From: Microtetraspora malaysiensis
GTDB lineage: Bacteria > Actinomycetota > Actinomycetes > Streptosporangiales > Streptosporangiaceae
Length of the DNA stretch: 64,000 nucleotides
Direction: 5' to 3'
Assembly (NCBI RefSeq): GCF_001528665.1
Contig: NZ_BBYJ01000007.1
Coordinates: 145,953 to 209,952, forward strand
Position numbers and translations under genes: made by a program. This document shows positions 1-10,865 of the stretch, one piece after another; position 1 is the stretch's first letter, and every line of letters starts with the position of its first letter. The notes below the pieces were generated by a model. It was given only the letters and a program-made list of their open reading frames with translations. It made no database searches and had not been told where the DNA came from.

Positions 1-30
1 GCCACGCGCCGATCGCGTGGCCCCGCCGAA

Positions 31-288
31 TCACACCGCCTGGCGCTTGATCCGGCGCCGTTCCCGCTCCGACAGCCCGCCCCAGATGCCGAACCGCTCG
101 TCGTGTTCGAGCGCGTACTCAAGGCACTCCGCTCTCACCTCGCACGAGCGGCACACCTTCTTGGCCTCTCGGGTGGAGCCACCCTTCTCCGGAAAGAACG
201 CTTCCGGGTCGGTCTGAGCGCACAACGCACGCTCTTGCCACCCAAGATCCTCACCGTCGAGCGCCTGTGCCATGACCTGGTCGGCCAT
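31..288 (-). CDS. whiB2: WhiB-family Fe-S transcriptional regulator, WhiB2/WhmD type
   Basis: An 85-residue WhiB protein: a [4Fe-4S]-binding, DNA-associated regulator that partners sigma factor and controls septation/differentiation genes in actinobacteria (family knowledge). Visible are the four cysteines (one near residue 23, then CRSC and a Cys five residues on), the GIWGG turn after FG, and a basic ERRRIKR tail. I chose ATG at 288 because GGGAGG sits just upstream; a longer reading to 333 has no such site. It is transcribed away from the F420 genes, and the whiB2-fbiA-fbiB order matches mycobacteria, which supports the WhiB2 assignment. Confidence 0.93.
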   Translation of the reverse strand: MADQVMAQALDGEDLGWQERALCAQTDPEAFFPEKGGSTREAKKVCRSCEVRAECLEYALEHDERFGIWGGLSERERRRIKRQAV

Positions 289-480
289 TGCACACCTCCC
301 TGTCGCTCGCCAGCCCACAATGGAGCCCCCCATGGAACGCCTTCCTGGTTACCCAGTTATTGGAAGGCGTAACAACATGACTGTAATTACACGCGCGTCT
401 CGCGTGTGGCGTCAAGCGGCATACCGATACCCGGGGAAAGACCAGCTTGCCCCGGTTTCGCGACCCTTGTGTTAGCCCTA

Positions 481-2499
481 TCAGCGTTGGGAACCGTACC
501 AGGGGGCCTGCGGGTCAGATCCGTGACCTGCCTGCTCTGTGCTCACACCTTCCTCAAGCTTTGCCTGCGACCGCTCGGGAGCGTAGATCGCGGTCGGATC
601 GATGGTGTCCTCGCGACGCGACGGCCCACTGAGCGGATCCCCCTGATAGAGGTTGGCGTCGAAACGCATGGTCTGGTCGCTCGGGGCGGAGTATCGGGAG
701 GGCTCGGGCGTCTGGGCGTGTCCGAGCGGGTTGTCGTAGTAGGAGTCCGGATAGTCCTGGGGTGCGGTCTGGGAACCGGCGTAGTCCACCGGCTGGGAGT
801 GCTGCTGGTAGTTCTGCGCCTGCTGGTAGGCCGCGGCGAGCTGCTGCTCCCTCGGGTCCACGCCCGGCTCGTACGGCCGGGACGGGTCGAAGGCCGTGGC
901 CGGCTGCTCGAACGAGGAGCCCTGGTCGGCCCCCTGGCCGCCGAAGTGGCCGCCCTGGTAGCCGGAGAACGCCCCCTGACCCTGCTGCCCCTGCTGCCCC
1001 TGCTGACCGTACTGCTGCTCGGCCTGCTGGCCCTGCTGGCCGTACTGCTCGGCCGGGTGGCCGTAGGACTCCTGCTGGTACGGCTGGGCCTGCTCGGCGG
1101 CCGGGTAGCCGGGCTGGCCGAAGCCCTGGTCGGCGTATCCCTGGTTGGCGTAGCCGGGCGTCTCGGCCTGGGGCGCCGGCGGGAACGGGGGGCCGTCCTG
1201 CCGGGACCCGAAGGCGCCGTAGCCCGCCCCCTCGCCCTGCTGCCCGGCGTAGCCGTGCTGGTCGAACATCGGACCCTGCGGCGGCTGGGAGTAGCCGCCG
1301 GTCTGCTGCTGGAACGCCTGCGGAGCGGGCTGCGCCTGCTGGACGGGCGGAACCGGCTGGACGGGCTGGATCGGCTGCACCGGCTGGGGCTGGGCGGGCC
1401 CGGGCTGGTGGGGCGCCTGCTGCTGGGAAGGCTGCTGGGCGCCGTACGGCACGACCGCGGCGGCCGAGGGCTCGGAGGCGTACGCCGGGGAGTCGGAGCC
1501 GTAGCCCTGGGCGCCGAACTGGCCGGCGGGCTGGGCGTCCTGCTGGGGGAAGCCCTGGGTACCCTGCGCGTACCCGTCCTGGTAGCCCTGCCCCGGCGCG
1601 TACGGCTCGGCGGGCGAGGGGCTCTGGACCGGGGAGGCGGGGGAGCCCGGCCCGGCGGCCGCGGCGGCGAAGGGCTGCTGGTCGTGCTGCGGCCGGCCGT
1701 ACGGGGATTCCTGCTGGCCGAAGGACGAGTCCTGGGCCTGGCCGAACCCGCCGTCTTGCGGGTGGCCGAAAGACGAGTCCTGACCCTGACCGAATCCGCC
1801 ATCCTGCGGGTGGCCGAAAGACGAGTCCTGACCCTGACCGAATCCGCCATCCTGCGGGTGGCCGAAGGACGAGTCCTGCCCGGGGTTGTACACCTGCTCC
1901 AGCTGGGTGGGCGCGAAGGAGGGGCTCGCCTGCGCGCCGCCGCCCTGGGCCGGCTGCACCGGCGAGACGGGCTGAATCTGGGGGGCCTGGAGCGCCTGCT
2001 GCGGGTTGTAGCCGCCGAAGCCCTCCTCGGGGAAGCCGCGGAACCGCTCCTCGGAGCGGGCCGTCCCTCTGCGCGGCACGTCGGCGCCGATGGAGCTCCG
2101 GGCGAACAGCATCCCGACGGCGGCGAGTGCGACCTGGGGCAGCGCCAGGATCAGGTACTCGATCTTGTCACCGAACGACCCGCCGGCGAAGAACCCGACG
2201 ATCGTGGCGACCAGGCCGAGCAGGGTGGCCAGGCCGAGCAGGGCCATGGTGCCGAGGTTGACCAGCCGGGCCCGCGCGGTCGGATCACCGGCCCGGGTCA
2301 CCAACAGCACCGCGCCCGCGGCCAGCGCCGTGTTCAGGGGGCTCACGAACGCCGACAGATAAGCGATGGCCCGCATCGTGAACGACGCCGACCCGAAGAA
2401 GAGGTGGACGACGCCGAGGAGGACGTTGGTGGCGACCACCGCCAGCATGATCCATGCGGCAGGCTCGCGCAGCCGTCCGGTATCAACCCTGAGCACCAC
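481..2499 (-). CDS. Membrane protein with long Gln/Gly-rich C-terminal tail
   Basis: About 672 residues. The first ~170 hold four to five hydrophobic segments (for example [21 protein letters not shown]). The remaining ~500 are low-complexity, rich in Q, G, P, Y and F, with no enzymatic motif. The tail includes four copies of a 16-residue unit around [16 protein letters not shown]. The tail should be cytoplasmic or surface-exposed and disordered; its role is unknown. The start is uncertain: tandem GTG codons at 2499/2496 follow a purine-rich stretch, and an ATG at 2580 is in frame but would add a non-conserved-looking leader. It is divergent from fbiA. Confidence 0.75.
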   Translation of the reverse strand: MVLRVDTGRLREPAAWIMLAVVATNVLLGVVHLFFGSASFTMRAIAYLSAFVSPLNTALAAGAVLLVTRAGDPTARARLVNLGTMALLGLATLLGLVATIVGFFAGGSFGDKIEYLILALPQVALAAVGMLFARSSIGADVPRRGTARSEERFRGFPEEGFGGYNPQQALQAPQIQPVSPVQPAQGGGAQASPSFAPTQLEQVYNPGQDSSFGHPQDGGFGQGQDSSFGHPQDGGFGQGQDSSFGHPQDGGFGQAQDSSFGQQESPYGRPQHDQQPFAAAAAGPGSPASPVQSPSPAEPYAPGQGYQDGYAQGTQGFPQQDAQPAGQFGAQGYGSDSPAYASEPSAAAVVPYGAQQPSQQQAPHQPGPAQPQPVQPIQPVQPVPPVQQAQPAPQAFQQQTGGYSQPPQGPMFDQHGYAGQQGEGAGYGAFGSRQDGPPFPPAPQAETPGYANQGYADQGFGQPGYPAAEQAQPYQQESYGHPAEQYGQQGQQAEQQYGQQGQQGQQGQGAFSGYQGGHFGGQGADQGSSFEQPATAFDPSRPYEPGVDPREQQLAAAYQQAQNYQQHSQPVDYAGSQTAPQDYPDSYYDNPLGHAQTPEPSRYSAPSDQTMRFDANLYQGDPLSGPSRREDTIDPTAIYAPERSQAKLEEGVSTEQAGHGSDPQAPWYGSQR
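1716..1880. repeat. 48-bp tandem coding repeat (four copies)
   Basis: A 48-bp unit repeats in phase with the reading frame of the overlapping minus-strand gene, starting at 1716, 1764, 1812 and 1860. The middle copies are almost identical in DNA, so the expansion is recent. It encodes the 16-residue [16 protein letters not shown] repeat of the disordered tail and should be prone to length change by slippage. Confidence 0.85.
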
Positions 2500-2612
2500 T
2501 ACCCCCAACGCCTTCCAAAAGACACTCGGGGAAGTTTCGCACAAGAGCGACTTTGGTGTCGGTAGACGCAAGAACCGCATCCTATTACAAGTGTTGTCTA
2601 CGTCACATTTCG

Positions 2613-2624
2613 CCTCATATGAGG
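2613..2624. promoter_or_regulatory. 12-bp perfect palindrome in the divergent fbiA promoter region
   Basis: CCTCATATGAGG is a perfect palindrome about 40 bp before the fbiA start, in the 165-bp gap shared with the divergent membrane protein gene. The gap is unusually A/T-rich for this genome, as expected for back-to-back promoters. A dimeric regulator could bind here; the binding factor is unknown. Confidence 0.35.
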
Positions 2625-2664
2625 CCGGTGCCGCCGTCGACCAGCCGAGTGCGAGACTGGCCGC

Positions 2665-3621
2665 ATGCGCATCGTTTGCCTCGCCGGCGGGATCGGCGGC
2701 GCCCGTTTCCTCCGCGGCCTCAAGGCGGCCTGTGTCGAAGCCGCCCCCGAAGAGCCCGCCGAGATCACCGTCATCGGCAACACCGGAGACGACATCACCC
2801 TGTTCGGCCTCCGGGTCTGCCCGGATCTCGACACCGTGATGTACACCCTCGGCGGCGGCATCAACGAGGAGCAGGGCTGGGGCCGCACCGGCGAGACGTT
2901 CACCGTCAAGGAGGAGCTGGCCGCCTACGGCATGGAGCCCCAGTGGTTCGGGCTGGGCGACCGCGACTTCGCGACCCACATCATCCGCACCCAGATGCTC
3001 GCCGCGGGCTATCCCCTGTCGCAGGTCACCGAGGCGCTGTGCGCGCGCTGGCAGCCCGGTGTACGGCTGCTCCCCATGACCGACGACCGGGTCGAGACCC
3101 ACGTCGTCGTCGAGGACGAGCAGGGCAGGCGCGCCATCCACTTCCAGGAGTGGTGGGTGCGGCTGCGCGCCTCGATCCCGGCCCGCCAGATCGCCCTCGT
3201 GGGCGCGGACGAGGCGAGCCCGGCTCCCGGCGTGCTCGACGCCGTACGCGAGGCCGACTTCGTGATCCTTCCGCCGTCCAACCCGGTGGTGAGCATCGGC
3301 ACGATCCTCCAGATCCCCGGCATCAGGTCCGCCCTCTGCGAGAAGACCGTCGTCGGCGTCTCCCCGATCATCGGCGGCGCGCCGGTGCGCGGCATGGCCG
3401 ACGCCTGCCTGACCGCCATCGGGGTCGAGACGAGCGCCCAGGCCGTCCTGGAGCTGTACGGCTCGGACCTGGTCGACGGCTGGCTCGTGGCAGAGGAGGA
3501 CAAGGCCGTCTCCCTTTACGGCGTGGCCGTCGAGGCGTGTCCCCTCCTCATGGACTCCCCCGAGGCCACCAGGGACATCGCCGCCGCCGCGCTCACGCTC
3601 GCCCGCGGGCTCGCCTCGTGA
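2665..3621 (+). CDS. fbiA: 2-phospho-lactate (phosphoenolpyruvyl) transferase, F420 biosynthesis
   Basis: CofD/FbiA, 318 residues, the usual length. It joins the nucleotide-activated three-carbon acid (enolpyruvyl-diphospho-5'-guanosine in mycobacteria) to Fo, giving dehydro-F420-0 or F420-0. The N-terminal [12 protein letters not shown] loop, the NTGDD motif near residue 37 followed by [19 protein letters not shown], and [12 protein letters not shown] near residue 210 are diagnostic. It starts an operon: its TGA overlaps the GTG of fbiB by four bases, implying translational coupling. fbiC lies 3 kb away, so all late and early F420 functions except the guanylyltransferase FbiD are in this window. 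Confidence 0.96.
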   Translation: MRIVCLAGGIGGARFLRGLKAACVEAAPEEPAEITVIGNTGDDITLFGLRVCPDLDTVMYTLGGGINEEQGWGRTGETFTVKEELAAYGMEPQWFGLGDRDFATHIIRTQMLAAGYPLSQVTEALCARWQPGVRLLPMTDDRVETHVVVEDEQGRRAIHFQEWWVRLRASIPARQIALVGADEASPAPGVLDAVREADFVILPPSNPVVSIGTILQIPGIRSALCEKTVVGVSPIIGGAPVRGMADACLTAIGVETSAQAVLELYGSDLVDGWLVAEEDKAVSLYGVAVEACPLLMDSPEATRDIAAAALTLARGLAS

Positions 3622-4925
3622 CCGCGGGCGAGGACGGCGTCGTGTCCCGCGTCACGATCACCGGCGTCCCCGGCCTGCCCGAGATCCGGCCGGGTGACGA
3701 CATCGCCGCCCTGGTGGCGGACGCCGTGCCCGACCTGGCCGACGGCGACATCCTCGTCGTGACATCCAAGATCGTGAGCAAGGCGGAGGGCCGGGCCCGG
3801 CGGGGCGACAGCCGTACCGAGGCGATCATGGAGGAGACCGCGCGGGTGGTCGCCCGGCGCGGCGACACGGTCATCAGCCAGACCCGGCACGGGTTCGTGA
3901 TGGCGGCGGCCGGGGTGGACGCCTCGAACACCGAGCTCGGCACGATCCTGCTGCTGCCTGAGGACTCCGACGCCTCGGCGCGGCGGATCAGGAAGGGCGT
4001 GCGGGCCCGGTCCGGCGCCGACGTAGGTGTGATCGTCTCCGACACCTTCGGGCGCCCCTGGCGGCACGGGCTGACCGACGTGGCGATCGGCGCGGCCGGG
4101 GTGCGGCCGATGGACGACTTCCGGGGCGCGACCGACGCGTACGGGAACCCGCTTCGGGCGACGGTGACCGCGCTGCTCGACGAGATCGCGGCGGCGGCCG
4201 AGCTGGCCAAGGGCAAGCTCGCCGGAGTGCCGGTCGCCGTCGTGCGCGGGCTCGGCCACCTCGTGACGAGCGAGGACGGCCCGGGGGCACGCGTCCTGGT
4301 CCGCCCTCCGGACGAGGACATGTTCCGGTACGGCTCCGCCGACGTGGTCTTCGCCCGCCGGACGATCCGGGAGTTCTCCGCCGCCCCGGTGGATCCGGAG
4401 GCGGTCCGGCGGGCGGTGGCCGCGGCCGTCGCCGCCCCCGCGCCGCACCACACGACCCCGTGGCGGTTCGTGCTCGTCGAGACGCCCGAGGCGCGTACGG
4501 CGCTGCTGGACGCGATGCGGGACGCCTGGATCGCCGACCTGCGCGGCGACGGCTTCTCCGAGGAGTCGATCGCCCGGCGGACCAGGCGGGGTGACGTGCT
4601 CAGGAACGCCCCCTACCTGGCCGTTCCGTGCCTGGTGATGGACGGGTCGCACACCTATCCGGACGCGCGCAGGAACGCCGCCGAGCGCGAGATGTTCGTC
4701 GTCGCGGCCGGCGCGGGTGTGCAGAACTTCCTGGTCCAGCTCGCGGTGGAGGGCCTCGGTTCGGCCTGGGTGTCGTCCACCATGTTCTGCCGGCCGGCCG
4801 TACGCGAGGTGCTCGGCCTTCCGGAGAGCTGGGACCCGATGGGCGCGGTCGCCATCGGCCACGCCGCGGCGCCGCCCAGGGACCGGCCGCCGCGGGACGC
4901 CGCCGACTTCGTGGTCACCCGCTGA
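3618..4925 (+). CDS. fbiB: Bifunctional F420-0:gamma-glutamyl ligase / dehydro-F420-0 reductase
   Basis: About 435 residues with two domains. Residues ~10-245 are CofE-like: they add gamma-linked glutamates with GTP ([27 protein letters not shown]). Residues ~250-430 are a nitroreductase fold that binds FMN/F420 and reduces dehydro-F420-0 in mycobacteria ([28 protein letters not shown]). The GTG start overlaps the fbiA stop in GTGA; a second in-frame GTG ten codons on is possible. Fusion of the two domains is the normal actinobacterial state. It converges on the VWA gene with only an 18-bp gap. Confidence 0.95.
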   Translation: MTAGEDGVVSRVTITGVPGLPEIRPGDDIAALVADAVPDLADGDILVVTSKIVSKAEGRARRGDSRTEAIMEETARVVARRGDTVISQTRHGFVMAAAGVDASNTELGTILLLPEDSDASARRIRKGVRARSGADVGVIVSDTFGRPWRHGLTDVAIGAAGVRPMDDFRGATDAYGNPLRATVTALLDEIAAAAELAKGKLAGVPVAVVRGLGHLVTSEDGPGARVLVRPPDEDMFRYGSADVVFARRTIREFSAAPVDPEAVRRAVAAAVAAPAPHHTTPWRFVLVETPEARTALLDAMRDAWIADLRGDGFSEESIARRTRRGDVLRNAPYLAVPCLVMDGSHTYPDARRNAAEREMFVVAAGAGVQNFLVQLAVEGLGSAWVSSTMFCRPAVREVLGLPESWDPMGAVAIGHAAAPPRDRPPRDAADFVVTR

Positions 4926-4943
4926 CGGCCGCGCCGCCCGGGC

Positions 4944-6707
4944 TCAGCCCGCCGAACCCGGGCAGGTCGGATGGCACAGCCGCCGGGCCAGCGCCGAGAG
5001 GAAGACGTCGATGATCTGGCCCGGCTGCTCGGCCACGTAGAGCTGGCCGTTGGTGACCGAGACGATCTCGTTCAGCGCGTTCCTGTCGGCGCCCGCGCCG
5101 AAGGCGACCACGATGATCTGCACCGGCCGCTCGGGGTCCCACTCCGCGCGCAGCGCCTTGACCAGCTCGGCCCGGGAGAGGCCCTCCCCGTCGTCCTTTC
5201 CCGCGGTGAGCAGGAGCAGCGAGTTGTTCATCAGCGGGTCGTAGTCCCCGGACACCTCGCGGAAGCCGGCCAGGATCGAGTCGTACAGGGAGCTGGTCCG
5301 GCCGGGGAGCGCGCGGATGCCGTCCGCGATCCGGAACAGGCTGGTCCTGCGGATCTCCTGTCCCGAGTCGGGCCTGGCGATCGAGCCGAGACTGACCAGC
5401 TCGCGTTTGTCCGCCCGTCCGGCGATGTGCCGGGCGAACTCCCACACCCCGATGGAGGTCTCGTCCGGGAACATCCGGATGCCGATCTTGGCGGCCTCGA
5501 TCGCCACGTCGAGCCGGGTCTGGCCGCCCGCCCTGATCGGCTCCGCGGTCTCCTTGGAGACGTCGGCGAGGACCAGGATCCTGGTCGGCGGCGCCAGCCT
5601 GCTCCAGGCCTCCAGCGCCTCGTCGATGACCTCCGGGGTGATCGAGGGGCGCGGGTCGGGCGCGTCCGCCGGGATGTCCGGGCCGACCGGGAACGGCGGC
5701 TCCCTGCCGTCCGCCGTGCGGAAGCCGTCGCGGCGCATGGCCTCCTGCGTCTCGGCCGAGCGCAGCCAGCTCGCGAACAGCCGCGACCCCGCCGACCGGT
5801 CCGGCTCCGCCGAGGTCACGACGTACGGATAGTCGAGGGTGATCGTGCCCTCCTTGGGGTGGAGGGCGACGGCGGGCGCGGCGCCCGCCATCTGGTTGTG
5901 CGCCCACACCGACTGCTCGGGGACGACCACGACCGGGCGCGCCCAGAAGCCAGGGGCGTCGACGGCGCCGAGCATGCTCCGGTAGTCGGGGGCGGAGCCC
6001 GCCTGCGCCATCCGCACGAAGGCTGTGAGCTGCTTGCCCGCGTCCGGCCCCGTCCCGACGATGTCCCGGGCCGCGGCGACGGCGGCGATGCCCGCGCCGG
6101 AGACCGAGGGGTCGGGGACGCGGACCACGTCGGGCTCGCGCTCCGTGGGCTCCAACCGGCCCCGTACGGTGGCGGGGAAGAGCATGTCCCAGCTCATCGC
6201 CGTGCCTCCGGCCGCGAACCGGTGCGCGAGCGGCCGGCTGGTGGCGAACACCAGCGGAGACGTGGCGACGACCGTCTCCCCCGGCGCGACTCCCTGCGCG
6301 CCCTGCTTGCGAGCCAGCCGCACCCAGGCCGAGGAGTCGGCGATCCAGCCGTCCGGACGGCGCGGCAGGACCCCCGCGCGGTCGCCGATCAGGGTGCGCA
6401 GCACGGGCGCCGGCGGCTGCTCGGCCACCTGGACCTTGACGCACCGCCCGTCCACCTCGGCCCCGCTGTCGTTGAACAGCCGGGCCGCCTCCATGACGGG
6501 CGGCGCGATGTCCACCGCGGCGGCCACCGCGACCACGACCGGGTCGCGGACAGAACACGTTCCGGGCGCCGCGCCCACGAAGCGCACGGCCACTCCCACC
6601 AGCAGAAGCGCCGTCCCCGCGCCCGCCATGAGAAGGCGCCTCCGCATGGGAGGGCGCGGCTGGTCAGCGGATGTCGCGGCGCGGTGACGTCCGTACGGCA
6701 CGGGCAT
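4944..6707 (-). CDS. Secreted/anchored solute-binding fold plus VWA domain protein
   Basis: About 587 residues. An N-terminal hydrophobic segment (LLMAGAGTALLLVGVAVRFVGA) should be a signal anchor. Residues ~60-340 look like a periplasmic substrate-binding protein (WLRSAETQEAMRRDGFRTADG is typical of its end). Residues ~385-560 form a von Willebrand A domain. The metal site reads DVSKE instead of the usual DxSxS, so metal-dependent adhesion may be altered. ATG 6707 is chosen for the GAGAGGGG site just upstream. Similar proteins in actinomycetes are of unknown function; a role in metal delivery or envelope assembly is inference. Confidence 0.8.
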   Translation of the reverse strand: MPVPYGRHRAATSADQPRPPMRRRLLMAGAGTALLLVGVAVRFVGAAPGTCSVRDPVVVAVAAAVDIAPPVMEAARLFNDSGAEVDGRCVKVQVAEQPPAPVLRTLIGDRAGVLPRRPDGWIADSSAWVRLARKQGAQGVAPGETVVATSPLVFATSRPLAHRFAAGGTAMSWDMLFPATVRGRLEPTEREPDVVRVPDPSVSGAGIAAVAAARDIVGTGPDAGKQLTAFVRMAQAGSAPDYRSMLGAVDAPGFWARPVVVVPEQSVWAHNQMAGAAPAVALHPKEGTITLDYPYVVTSAEPDRSAGSRLFASWLRSAETQEAMRRDGFRTADGREPPFPVGPDIPADAPDPRPSITPEVIDEALEAWSRLAPPTRILVLADVSKETAEPIRAGGQTRLDVAIEAAKIGIRMFPDETSIGVWEFARHIAGRADKRELVSLGSIARPDSGQEIRRTSLFRIADGIRALPGRTSSLYDSILAGFREVSGDYDPLMNNSLLLLTAGKDDGEGLSRAELVKALRAEWDPERPVQIIVVAFGAGADRNALNEIVSVTNGQLYVAEQPGQIIDVFLSALARRLCHPTCPGSAG

Positions 6708-6804
6708 GACCCCTCTCAGGCAAGGGATCACGATTGTGCCTAGCCGCCCGGTGCGGGGCGCAAGCCCCTCGACGGGGAATTTGTAGAACTTGTTATAAGA
6801 ACGG

Positions 6805-9405
6805 TCACAGGACCGGCAGGGTCCTCCTGACGCTCTGGCACACGCCGTCGCTGCGCTCGGCCGCGACGATCCGCTCCGGGGTCGGCACGCCGTACTCCGT
6901 GGTCCGCTGTCGCAGCGGGCGGCCCGTGGGGGCGACCATCGCGGCGATCTCGCTGATGGTCTTGTAGGAGCCGTTCTCCGAACCGGCCATCCGGCTGATG
7001 GTCTCCTCCATCAGGGTGCCGCCGAGGTCGTTGACGCCTCCGGCGAGCACCGAGCGGCACAGGTCGTCGCGGAGCTTGACCCACGAGCACTGGATGTTCG
7101 GGATCGCGCCGTGCAGCATGATCCGGGCCAGGGCGTGGACGGCGCGGTTCTCGCGCGCGGTGGGCCCGGGGCGCGCGATCCCGGCGAGGTAGATCGGGGC
7201 GCTGTGATGTACGAACGGCAGCAGCACGAACTCGCGGAAGCCGCCCGTCTCCTCCTGGATGTCGCGGATGAGGCGGATGTGGCGGACCCAGTGCTCGTGC
7301 GTGTCGACGTGGCCGTACATCATGGTCGAGGTCGTCGGGATGCCGACCCGGTGCGCGGTGGTGATCACCTCGATCCACTCGGCGGCCGGAAGCTTGCCCT
7401 TGGTCAGCACCCAGCGGACGTCGTCGTCGAGGATCTCGGCGGCGGTCCCCGGCAGCGAGTCCACCCCCGCCTCCTTGGCCGCGTGCAGCCACTCGGCGAT
7501 GGACAGGTTCGTCCGGGCGGCGCCGTTGACGACCTCCATCGGCGAGAAAGCGTGGACGTGGATGTCCGGGCAGCGCTCCTTGACCGCGCGGGCGATGTCG
7601 AAGTACGCGGTTCCGGGCAGGTCGGGGTGGATCCCGCCCTGCATGCAGACCTCGGTGGCGCCCGCGTCCCACGCCTCGGCCGCCCGGTCGGCCACCTCGG
7701 AGAGCGACAGCGTGAAGGCGTCGGCGTCCGTACGGCGCTGCGCGAAGGCGCAGAACCGGCACCCGGTGTAGCAGACGTTGGTGAAGTTGATGTTGCGGTT
7801 GACGACGTAGGTGACGTCGTCGCCCACCGCCTCGCGGCGCAGGCCGTCCGCGATCCGGGTCAGCTCGTCGAGGCCCGCGTCGTCCGCGCCCACGCCGTTC
7901 TGGTCCCCGGCCAGGCCGAGCAGGGCCAGCGCCTGCTCGTCGGTCAGCGCGGCCGGGTCGCGCTCCGCGACGCGCAGCGCCTCCCGTACCTCGGCGGCCA
8001 CCCGGCCGGTGGTCGCGGGGCGGGGCAGCCGGGCGCGGAGGGCGTCCCAGTCGCCGTAGACGCTGTCGAAGTCGGCCCGGCGGTCGGCCGTCCGCCCCTC
8101 GGAGTCGATCGCGACGTGCAGGTCGGCGCGGCCGCTGCTCGCCGCCGCGGCCTGGAAGCCGCCGTCGGGCTCCTGCCAGGGCCGCCCCTCCGGTGTCACG
8201 TCCTCCCGGGCCAGGCCGGTACGGGGGTCGGCCAGGGCGGCGACGTGCTCACGCAGCCGGGGGTCGAGCCACGGCTCCCCAGCCGCCACATATTCCGGAT
8301 ATATCGTGAGCCGTTCCTTGAGCTCGAACCCGGCGGCCGCCGTACGCGCGGCGAGATCGTCGATCTGGGGCCACGGGCGTTCGGGGTTCACGTGATCGGG
8401 CGTGAGCGGTGAGATGCCGCCCCAGTCGTCGATGCCCGCGCGGATCATCAGGGCGTACTCGTCGTCCACCAGATTCGGCGGCGCCTGGATCCTGACCTTG
8501 GGGCCGAGCACGAGCCGGGCCACGGCGATCGTCGCGGCGAGCTCCCGCAGGTCGGCGTCCGGCATGCCGCGCATCGCCGTGTCCGGCTTGGCGCGGAAGT
8601 TCTGGACGATCACCTCCTGGATGCCGCCGTACTCCCTGGCGACGCGGCGGATCGCGAAGATCGACTCGGCGCGGTCCTGAACCGTCTCACCGATGCCGAT
8701 CAGGATGCCGGTGGTGAACGGCACGTTGGTGCGCCCGGCGTCCTCCAGCACCCGCAGCCGTACGGCCGGATCCTTGTCGGGCGAGCCGTAGTGCGCCTGG
8801 CCTTTCTCGGCGAAGAGCCGCTCGGACGTGGTCTCCAGCATCATCCCCATGGACGGGGAGACCGGCTTGAGCCGCTGGAGGTCCCGCCACGTCATCACAC
8901 CGGGGTTGAGGTGCGGCAGCAGCCCGGTCTCCTCCAGCACCCGCACCGCCATGGCCCGCACGTACGACAGGGTGTCGTCGTAGCCGTGCGCGTCCAGCCA
9001 CTCGCGCGCCTGGTGCCAGCGGTCCTCCGGGCGGTCTCCCAGCGTGAAGAGGGCCTCCTTGCAGCCCAGCGCCGCACCCTGGCGGGCGATCTCCAGCACC
9101 TCGTCCGGCGGCAGGAAGGGGCTGTCGAGCTTGTGCGGCGCGGTCGCGAACGTGCAGTAGCCGCAGCGGTCCCGGCACAGCCGGGTCAGCGGGATGAAGA
9201 CCTTCCTGCTGTAGGTGACGACCCCCGAGCGGCCCACGGCCGCCAGCCCGGCGTCCCTGACCCGTGCGGCGTGGTCGAGCAAGGTCTCCAGGTGATCGCC
9301 TCGGGCCTGTAGCAGGACGACGGTCTCGGTGACGTCGAGGGCCTTGCCGTCCCGCGCCCGAGCCAGTGCGCGCCGCAGCGCGGCGTCCGTGGGGTTCGCG
9401 CTCAT
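6805..9405 (-). CDS. fbiC: 7,8-didemethyl-8-hydroxy-5-deazariboflavin (Fo) synthase, fused CofG-CofH
   Basis: About 866 residues with two radical-SAM halves, the actinobacterial FbiC form. They combine 5-amino-6-ribitylaminouracil with tyrosine to make Fo, the F420 chromophore. The N-terminal CofG-like half has CRDRCGYC near residue 80. The C-terminal CofH-like half has CYTGCRFC near residue 550, preceded by NRNINFTNV. Both CxxxCxxC clusters that hold the SAM-binding Fe-S centres are intact. ATG 9405 is preferred; a GTG three codons earlier is possible. It is monocistronic here. Confidence 0.97.
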   Translation of the reverse strand: MSANPTDAALRRALARARDGKALDVTETVVLLQARGDHLETLLDHAARVRDAGLAAVGRSGVVTYSRKVFIPLTRLCRDRCGYCTFATAPHKLDSPFLPPDEVLEIARQGAALGCKEALFTLGDRPEDRWHQAREWLDAHGYDDTLSYVRAMAVRVLEETGLLPHLNPGVMTWRDLQRLKPVSPSMGMMLETTSERLFAEKGQAHYGSPDKDPAVRLRVLEDAGRTNVPFTTGILIGIGETVQDRAESIFAIRRVAREYGGIQEVIVQNFRAKPDTAMRGMPDADLRELAATIAVARLVLGPKVRIQAPPNLVDDEYALMIRAGIDDWGGISPLTPDHVNPERPWPQIDDLAARTAAAGFELKERLTIYPEYVAAGEPWLDPRLREHVAALADPRTGLAREDVTPEGRPWQEPDGGFQAAAASSGRADLHVAIDSEGRTADRRADFDSVYGDWDALRARLPRPATTGRVAAEVREALRVAERDPAALTDEQALALLGLAGDQNGVGADDAGLDELTRIADGLRREAVGDDVTYVVNRNINFTNVCYTGCRFCAFAQRRTDADAFTLSLSEVADRAAEAWDAGATEVCMQGGIHPDLPGTAYFDIARAVKERCPDIHVHAFSPMEVVNGAARTNLSIAEWLHAAKEAGVDSLPGTAAEILDDDVRWVLTKGKLPAAEWIEVITTAHRVGIPTTSTMMYGHVDTHEHWVRHIRLIRDIQEETGGFREFVLLPFVHHSAPIYLAGIARPGPTARENRAVHALARIMLHGAIPNIQCSWVKLRDDLCRSVLAGGVNDLGGTLMEETISRMAGSENGSYKTISEIAAMVAPTGRPLRQRTTEYGVPTPERIVAAERSDGVCQSVRRTLPVL

Positions 9406-9592
9406 GGGCTGCACATTACGGCGCGCCCCGGCGGCGGCACCCGGCGGGGGCGATCATCGATTCAGCATCCCTTAAGAGATAGGCGGAGAACTTTTCAATA
9501 GACGTGAATAGATGCACGGACACATACTTGAGGCATCACCCAACGCCACCGAGCCGCCACCGGTTCGGCCGTCCCCTCGCAAGGAGTCCGCC

Positions 9593-9691
9593 ATGAGCTG
9601 GTTCGTCATCGCCTTCATAATCGCCGTCGCGGCGCTCGCCCCGTTCCTCGGCGCCGACACCCGGGACGGCCGCGACTGGAAGCTCGGCTGA
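9593..9691 (+). CDS. Small single-pass membrane peptide, 32 residues
   Basis: A 32-residue ORF preceded by AAGGAG at ideal spacing. It begins MSWFVIAFIIAVAALAP, a single hydrophobic helix, then a charged tail DTRDGRDWKLG. The upstream ~180 bp (9415-9592) is A/T-richer than its surroundings and can hold a promoter. The strong ribosome site, clear helix and clean tail support real coding. Function unknown; small one-helix proteins often regulate membrane complexes, but nothing here says which. Confidence 0.6.
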   Translation: MSWFVIAFIIAVAALAPFLGADTRDGRDWKLG

Positions 9692-9725
9692 TGGGCTGTC
9701 CGCGGACCTCGGCCGCCGTGGACGG

Positions 9726-10694
9726 TCAGAACGACCGGTAGTCGCGCACCGACATCCGCGGGCCGCGCGCCGGCGGCCGTGGAGCGCCGAGCGCGATCAA
9801 CCACGCCACCCGGTGGCGCTGCCCCCGGAACGGCTCCAGGAGCTCCAGCATGGCGGCGTCGTCCACCTTCTGCCCGGTGAGCGCGTAGCCCACGTGGCCC
9901 GCCAGATGGAAGTCCCCCACGCTGGGCGCGTCGGGGTCGCCGTGGGCGCGCTGGCGGACCTCCGCCGACGTCCACACCCCGATCCCCGGAAGCGCCCGCA
10001 GCAGGCGGTCCGCCTCGGCGCACCCGCCGGACGGCGCCGTGGCCGTCGCCTCCAGCCGGGCCGCGTACCGCGCCGCGTTCACGATCGTCCGCGCGCGTAC
10101 GGCCTCGGCCCCGGCGCGGTGCCAGTCCCAGGACGGGATCCGGCGCCACACCTCTGGCGGCGGGATGACCACCATGCCCTCGGGCGCGGGGCCGGGCGCG
10201 GCCTCGCCGTACCGGCGCATGAGCCACCGCCAGGCCCGCCACGCCTCCATGCCGACGACCTTCTGTTCGAGCACGGCGGGGACCAGCGCCTCGAAGACGC
10301 GCAGCGACCGGCCGACGCGCAGGCCCGGGTTTCTGGCGGCCAGCTCGGTGACATAGGCGGCCGTACGCGCCGCGCCCGATGACGCCGCCCGCGCCAGCAC
10401 GTCGGCGAAAGCCGCGACGTCGTCGTCCGCCCCGAGCAACGAGGGCAAGGTGTCGAGCAGCCACTCCGCGCCCGGACCCCAGGCCTGGCCCAGGACCTCT
10501 CCGGCCGAGGCGGTGACGCGCAGCGTGCCGGGGCCGTCAGGAGTGCGGCAGGTCCGCCAGAACGCGCCGTCGGGAGCGCGGCGCCAGGCCGGGTCCCCGC
10601 CGCCGTGCGGGTGCGGCGACAGCGTCAGGACCAGGTCGAGGGCGCCCGCGGGCCGCCACCGGCGTTCCCGCTCTCTCACCGCCGTGCTCGTCAT
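9726..10694 (-). CDS. DNA-3-methyladenine glycosylase II-like (AlkA/HhH-GPD) protein
   Basis: About 322 residues. The C-terminal half has the helix-hairpin-helix and catalytic region of the HhH-GPD base-excision superfamily: ALPGIGVWTSAEV followed by VGDFHLAG, whose Asp matches the catalytic aspartate. EALVPAVLEQKV earlier in the chain is typical of the AlkA core. It should remove alkylated purines from DNA. ATG 10694 is taken; a GTG five codons upstream is possible. It is convergent with the 32-aa peptide gene. Confidence 0.85.
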   Translation of the reverse strand: MTSTAVRERERRWRPAGALDLVLTLSPHPHGGGDPAWRRAPDGAFWRTCRTPDGPGTLRVTASAGEVLGQAWGPGAEWLLDTLPSLLGADDDVAAFADVLARAASSGAARTAAYVTELAARNPGLRVGRSLRVFEALVPAVLEQKVVGMEAWRAWRWLMRRYGEAAPGPAPEGMVVIPPPEVWRRIPSWDWHRAGAEAVRARTIVNAARYAARLEATATAPSGGCAEADRLLRALPGIGVWTSAEVRQRAHGDPDAPSVGDFHLAGHVGYALTGQKVDDAAMLELLEPFRGQRHRVAWLIALGAPRPPARGPRMSVRDYRSF

Positions 10695-10865
10695 CGCTCC
10701 CGCCACCACACCGTCTCAACGTAGTCGCCGACGGGTACCCGCCGATCCCGGGACCGGTGCGGCGGGCCGTTCAAGACGCGGCGGCGTCCCGATGACGACA
10801 GGACGCCGGGGATGGCGCGCGCCTGCCTGCCGCCCCGGGGACTCGCGGGGAGGCCCGGACGGACG

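Noticed and set aside
406-2565. Long plus-strand ORF (719 aa) opposite the Q/G-rich membrane protein
   Set aside because: Composition is Arg/Leu/Gly repeats mirroring the other strand; no ribosome site or domain.
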